Positions 60,875-64,000 of a stretch of 64,000 bases of DNA are shown piece by piece. Made by a program: the position numbers and the translations under genes. The stretch spans positions 140,280 to 204,279 of the forward strand of contig CAWDSF010000001.1 of the NCBI GenBank assembly GCA_963804885.1, given 5' to 3'. The notes beneath the pieces are model-generated. The model saw only the letters and a list, made by a program, of their open reading frames with translations, was not told the origin of the DNA and searched no databases. The stretch comes from PALSA-1004 sp963804885 (GTDB lineage: Bacteria > Pseudomonadota > Gammaproteobacteria > Burkholderiales > SG8-41). Every line of letters begins with the position of its first letter. The first letter of the stretch is position 1.

Positions 60875-61270
60875 TCACTCTTGGGGGCCGTCTCCCGTTC
60901 GAGCCAAGCGCTCGCGACTCAGATACCGAACCGGCTTGCCGAGCGACTCCGCGTAGGCAATCACCCGTCGGGTTGACTCACCTACGTAGCCGCCCGGATC
61001 CACGATGTACACCTCGTCAGCCATGCGAATCTTTTGGAAGTGCACGCCGCCGAGCCGCCCCCTCAGGTCCGAACTGTCGGCTGTCCAGTCGTAGTCCGGC
61101 AGCTCGGGGAGGCTGAACATTCCGAGGCTGATCACGACGCAACCTTCCATCGTGAGCCGCTGGTTGACCTCCGCGAACTCAGCCTCAAACTTGGTCGAGC
61201 CGCAGAGCGTGATGACCTTCGCCTCACCCTTGGCCGACTGGGGCGCATGCTGGTCCTCCATGAGGTTCAT
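60875..61270 (-). CDS. Nucleoside 2-deoxyribosyltransferase-like (DUF4406-type) protein
   Basis: ATG 61270 (or 61261) gives about 131 residues; no Shine-Dalgarno site separates them. KVITLCGSTKFEAEFAEVNQRLTMEGCVVISLGMF opens a Rossmann-like fold, and MADEVYIVDPGGYVGESTRRVIAYAESLGKPVRYLS closes it. The GSTKF phosphate-like loop and GGYVGESTRRVIAYA helix match the nucleoside 2-deoxyribosyltransferase-like clan. It may handle nucleotides, but catalysis is unproven in this subgroup. Confidence 0.75.
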   Translation of the reverse strand: MNLMEDQHAPQSAKGEAKVITLCGSTKFEAEFAEVNQRLTMEGCVVISLGMFSLPELPDYDWTADSSDLRGRLGGVHFQKIRMADEVYIVDPGGYVGESTRRVIAYAESLGKPVRYLSRERLARTGDGPQE

Positions 61271-61538
61271 GATCGGTGAACGGCACGACGGGTCTATCGC
61301 CGCCCCCTGGACGTCCGCTCGAAGTAGCCGCGGTGAGTGACCGCTTGATGGCGGAGGCGGCCGCGAGCTGAGGTTCGGCAACGATCAGGAGGAGGGTGCA
61401 GCTAGGGCCAGCTGCTCTTCAGGTTCGAACGACGCGAGATCCAGGCAAGGGTCGCTGAGCAGCCAGACATTGTCTGAGTCGATGACCCGACGCTCCTGAA
61501 GCCGCGGTGGCTAGATCCATGACGAGTACTGTCGGCGT

Positions 61539-61838
61539 ATGTATCGGATGCTCGTCATGTACCCAGCTTCGGCGGATCCCTTGCTGGTCGCCGACATCGT
61601 TGAGCGCACGGCTGTGGTGTTCAAGCAGCGATCTGGCTTCCACTCGGTCACCACGAGCGTCGATGCCTTGATGGGGCCGAGTGCGAGAGCCGGTGAGGTG
61701 AGCCGCATTCTGGAGGCGGACTTCGCCACTGTGGACGACGCACTGGCGGCGCTTCATGATGATGCCTTCCAGGAGGTCAAGTCGATCACGGAGTCACTCG
61801 GGACGACACTTTTTCTCTATGAGTTCTCCGACCTTTGA
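61539..61838 (+). CDS. Small dimeric alpha/beta-barrel (EthD-like) protein
   Basis: This 99-residue protein begins MYRMLVMYPASADPLLVADIVER, with two repeats of beta-alpha-beta character and a final LGTTLFLYEFSDL strand, the ferredoxin-like dimeric barrel pattern. TACTGT 6 bases before the ATG suggests a leaderless mRNA. Family identity is tentative. Confidence 0.6.
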   Translation: MYRMLVMYPASADPLLVADIVERTAVVFKQRSGFHSVTTSVDALMGPSARAGEVSRILEADFATVDDALAALHDDAFQEVKSITESLGTTLFLYEFSDL

Positions 61839-62240
61839 GCGGCGAGGAGAGCCGAACAACCGCCAGACGGCGGTCATCGGCTTTCGAGCTGAGCGAGCAC
61901 CCGGGGACCTTCAGGGAGAAGTGGGCTCGCTGGCGGCACATGGCACGCTGCTCGAGCCTGGTGACGCCGTCGCAACCGCCGTCGCAGAGGACGTAGCGGT
62001 TGGGCTGGGAGTAGTGCAGAGCCTCAGTAGCATCGGTTAAGTTCGCCGGACCACCTCAACAAGCTGCGGGATTGGCGCGGGTCCTGCATTTTGCGCCACT
62101 ACCCGCGACCGTTCTGCTGCCATTCCATGCCCTTGGTTGACGTGGGCGGCTTTCGAGGCACGTTGGGCTGGGGCAGGTGGCACCTTCCACAAGGTCGGTT
62201 GGAAGTGGCGAACGTCCCGAGCGTGCGGGACGCTGGAGAC
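61839..62240. other. Gap without recognisable gene
   Basis: These 402 bases precede the AlbA_2 fragment. An upstream extension of its frame exists from about 62091 (VDVGGFRGTLGWGRWHL) but has no family resemblance. Confidence 0.4.
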
Positions 62241-62669
62241 ATGGTGCTTCGCTCTGGTCGGCTCGAGCAGGTCTTCGGCGTACACGTCGACGAGCTGACC
62301 GCCGAGGTCATGGCCTCCCTGGTCGCCAACGCGATCCCGGAGGCGTTCGACCTCGATTACAAACTGGCCCTATACGGCCGCGGGGACTCCGATCGACGGG
62401 GTCTCGCCACGGATGTCGCCGCACTCGCGAACACCGCGGGTGGAGTCCTCATCTTGGGCGTCCGAGCAGCGCCGCGACCCGCTGGCACCACAGAATCGAT
62501 CAGTCTTCCGCATGCTCCTTGCGTCGGACCGAGCCGCGTTCGCGTAGCGGCATTTCGACGCGTTGGATCCTCGAGCCCAGGTTGCCGGTCAAGAGCGTCT
62601 CGACCGCCAGGCGTCCCATCTCGAACATGGGTAGCGCGATGCTGGTCAAGGATGGCCGCAGCCAGCTAG
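62241..62669 (+). pseudogene. AlbA_2 (Schlafen-like) domain protein, truncated
   Basis: From ATG 62241 the frame encodes RLEQVFGVHVDELTAEVMASLV, then AFDLDYKLALYGRGDSDRRGLATDVAALANTAGGVLILGV, the core of the AlbA_2 putative DNA-binding/ATPase domain. Similarity ends at about 62463. The frame then runs antisense into the LacI gene to a stop at 62669 without resemblance to the family. Full-length members have several hundred more residues, so the gene has been cut by a rearrangement here. Confidence 0.65.
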
Positions 62670-63524
62670 CCAGCTCGGAGTCGTCGAAGGAGACCACGGA
62701 GACGTCGTCGGGCACCCGGAGACCGAAGGCGGCGAGCGCCTGGTAAACGCCGAACGCGATCCGGTCGTTGAGACAGATGAGCGCTCTTGGCCGGCGCCGC
62801 TGGCCAGGTAGCGACGACGTGGCGTCGAATGCGGATTCGGGCCACCAGGTGCAGTTCACTTGTCCCTCGAGTTGGGTTCCTGCCTCGCCCAAGGCGGCGT
62901 GGATCCCGTCCATTCGCTCTCGTGCGGCGACCACGCGCGGCGGGGTTTCGCCAATGACGTGGATCCCAGATTGGTGACCTGCAGCAAGGAGCACTCGCGC
63001 GGCGGACCGGCCTCCGTCGTCGTCGTCGGGGACCACAGCGGGGATGTCCTCGACCGACCGGCAGTTCAGGAGCACTGTGGGGTGTTCGAGCAGCGCGGCT
63101 GGGAGTTCGACGTCGTCGCGTGAGGTGGTGGCATAGATGAAGCCGTCGACCTGGCGGGCAATGAGGTCCTCGATGAGGTTTTCCTCGACTGCGGGGTCCT
63201 GCTCGGTGTCAGAGATGAGCAGGTGATGCCGGTGGGCGGTTGCTGCCACCAGACTGCCCCGGATCATCTCTCCGCCGTACGAACCGGTGACGATGGTGTC
63301 AGCGATGAGCCCGATGGTCTGGGTCGACTGGGTGCGTAGGCTGCGCGCCATCAGGTTGGGGGGGTAGTCGAGTTCGCGTGCGGCGCGCAGAACCTTCAGC
63401 CGGGTGGGCTCGAGATGCGCATGTCGCGCCCGCTCAGCACGAACGACGCCGTGGTCGAGGAGACGCCAGCGCGTTGAGCCACGTCGCTGAGCCGCACGCG
63501 TCCCCGCTTGTTACCGCTCGACAT
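62500..63524 (-). CDS. LacI-family transcriptional regulator, frameshifted
   Basis: The ATG at 63524 has GAAGG upstream. The HTH RVRLSDVAQRAGVSSTTASFVLSGRDMRIS (about residues 8-38) is followed by one missing base at about 63408. The next frame reads EPTRLKVLRAARELDYPPNLMARSLRTQ, then the periplasmic-binding-protein-like effector domain (IGLIADTIVTG, DGFIYATTSRDDVELP, PRALICLNDRIAFGVYQALAAFGLRVPDDVSVVSFDDSELASW). The corrected length is 341 residues, normal for LacI. The effector is probably a sugar, but no transport genes are in view. Confidence 0.88.
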
Positions 63525-63668
63525 CGAACCTTCGCTCCGAGGGATCCCCCGTTTTTTTGCCGTGCCCGGTCTGTTGGCTTGCCGGGACTCGGGGGAGTCG
63601 CTGGCCGCCTGATCTTCTCGCATCTTCGGCCCCTTGACGTGGCCGACACTCCCACACGCTTTAATCCA

Positions 63669-63684
63669 GCTAATTGGTTTTAGC
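63669..63684. promoter_or_regulatory. Palindromic site upstream of the LacI regulator
   Basis: GCTAATTGGTTTTAGC has GCTAA/TTAGC arms in an AT-rich island 145 bases upstream of the LacI start, followed by a second TTTAGC. It is a candidate operator for LacI or for a gene to the right. Confidence 0.35.
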
Positions 63685-63840
63685 AATTCGATTTAGCAGG
63701 GTACCAGCCTCATCAACCGCTGGGTGCACACATCCGATCACCCACCGAGATCCGCCCGCTGGCGGCACCGTTGAGGGAGTTTCACATGCAGAAAACAGGC
63801 TTCGCATACCCCAAGAGGCGCACAGGTGAATCGAGTCTGA

Positions 63841-63874
63841 GCTGCCGGACGCCGACGTCACGACGTCCGGCAGC
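63841..63874. terminator. Strong hairpin near the right edge
   Basis: GCTGCCGGACG (63841-63851) and CGTCCGGCAGC (63864-63874) form a perfect 11-bp stem with a 12-base loop. There is no T run. It could terminate a transcript arriving from outside the window on the minus strand, or attenuate one starting near 63690. Confidence 0.4.
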
Positions 63875-64000
63875 CCGCCCGCCACCGGTCGATCGTTCCG
63901 GCCGACCTGCTTCGTCATGCCTTCGATCGCGAGCAACGCCGATTGACAGGAGTTCCTGCTCGACCGAGACCCCGTCCGAGTTCCCGTCCCTGAGCCGAAG

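Larger units (their letters stand above)
63525..64000. other. Right-edge gap, no certain gene
   Basis: Apart from the palindrome and hairpin above, an ATG at 63786 with GAGGGAG upstream opens a plus-strand frame (MQKTGFAYPKRRTGESSL...) that crosses the hairpin and becomes low-complexity. I do not call it a gene. Confidence 0.4.

Noticed and set aside
63786..63960. Gene starting MQKTGFAYPKRR at the right edge
   Set aside because: It has a good ribosome-binding site but crosses a perfect 11-bp hairpin and becomes low-complexity without a fold or motif.

Overview
The window is two unrelated bacterial genomes joined at about 34,565-34,580. Bases 1 to about 34,570 look betaproteobacterial, most likely Burkholderiales: orphan Bug/TctC periplasmic binding proteins, many MmgE/PrpD proteins, CaiB-type CoA transferase, a YqjD/YqjE/YqjK operon and the EarP/EF-P(Arg32) pair. 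Bases from about 34,575 to the end are high-GC actinobacterial: tandem PPK2 kinases, several double universal stress proteins, PadR, TetR and LacI regulators with leaderless-type promoters, and an IS110 element. The join cuts efp before its last beta strands and cuts a PPK2 gene before its Walker A motif, with no mobile element at the seam. A chimeric assembly is the simplest explanation. Frameshifts also differ in sign: every one found in the left half is a one-base insertion, and every one in the right half is a one-base deletion. || Left half, 0-23.7 kb: a catabolic region for organic acids and CoA thioesters. It has a crotonase-family protein, an acyl-CoA dehydrogenase, a class III CoA transferase, four MmgE/PrpD proteins, four Bug/TctC binding proteins without any TctA/TctB membrane partner, a dihydrodipicolinate-synthase-family lyase, a D(-)-tartrate dehydratase, an Old Yellow Enzyme, an amidase with its small AtzG-like partner, a glyoxalase-fold protein and an acyl-CoA ligase. 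A Tat-exported caspase-like protease lies inside the cluster. || Left half, 23.8-34.6 kb: two paralogous membrane-anchored Ser/Thr kinases with C-terminal EF-hands (one split by an in-frame TGA), an alpha/beta hydrolase, a GIDE-like membrane protein with an EF-hand, LemA, a DUF4139 protein, the YqjD/E/K operon, a DUF2726-like protein, and earP followed by truncated efp. || Right half, 34.6-47.7 kb: a stress/dormancy cluster. Two PPK2 kinases, a small membrane protein, an SRPBCC protein, GAPDH, four universal stress proteins, a STAS protein, an ABC/FtsX exporter, a SHOCT membrane protein and a broken msrA. At least five GGGAC-N4-GTCCC palindromes resembling the mycobacterial DosR/DevR box sit upstream of these units, so they may form one hypoxia/dormancy-type regulon. 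|| Right half, 47.8-64 kb: a mosaic accessory region. It starts at a 46-bp 3' piece of a tRNA-Lys(CTT), the signature of a site-specific integration, with repeated arm-like motifs next to it. It holds truncated genes (WD40 protein, tyrosine integrase, HTH protein, AlbA_2 protein), duplicated PadR regulators, an APH(3'')-type aminoglycoside phosphotransferase, an Arr-like protein, a TetR/DUF4386 divergent pair with two operators, a class V aminotransferase, an IS110 transposase with a structured leader that could be a bridge-RNA region, and a LacI regulator.
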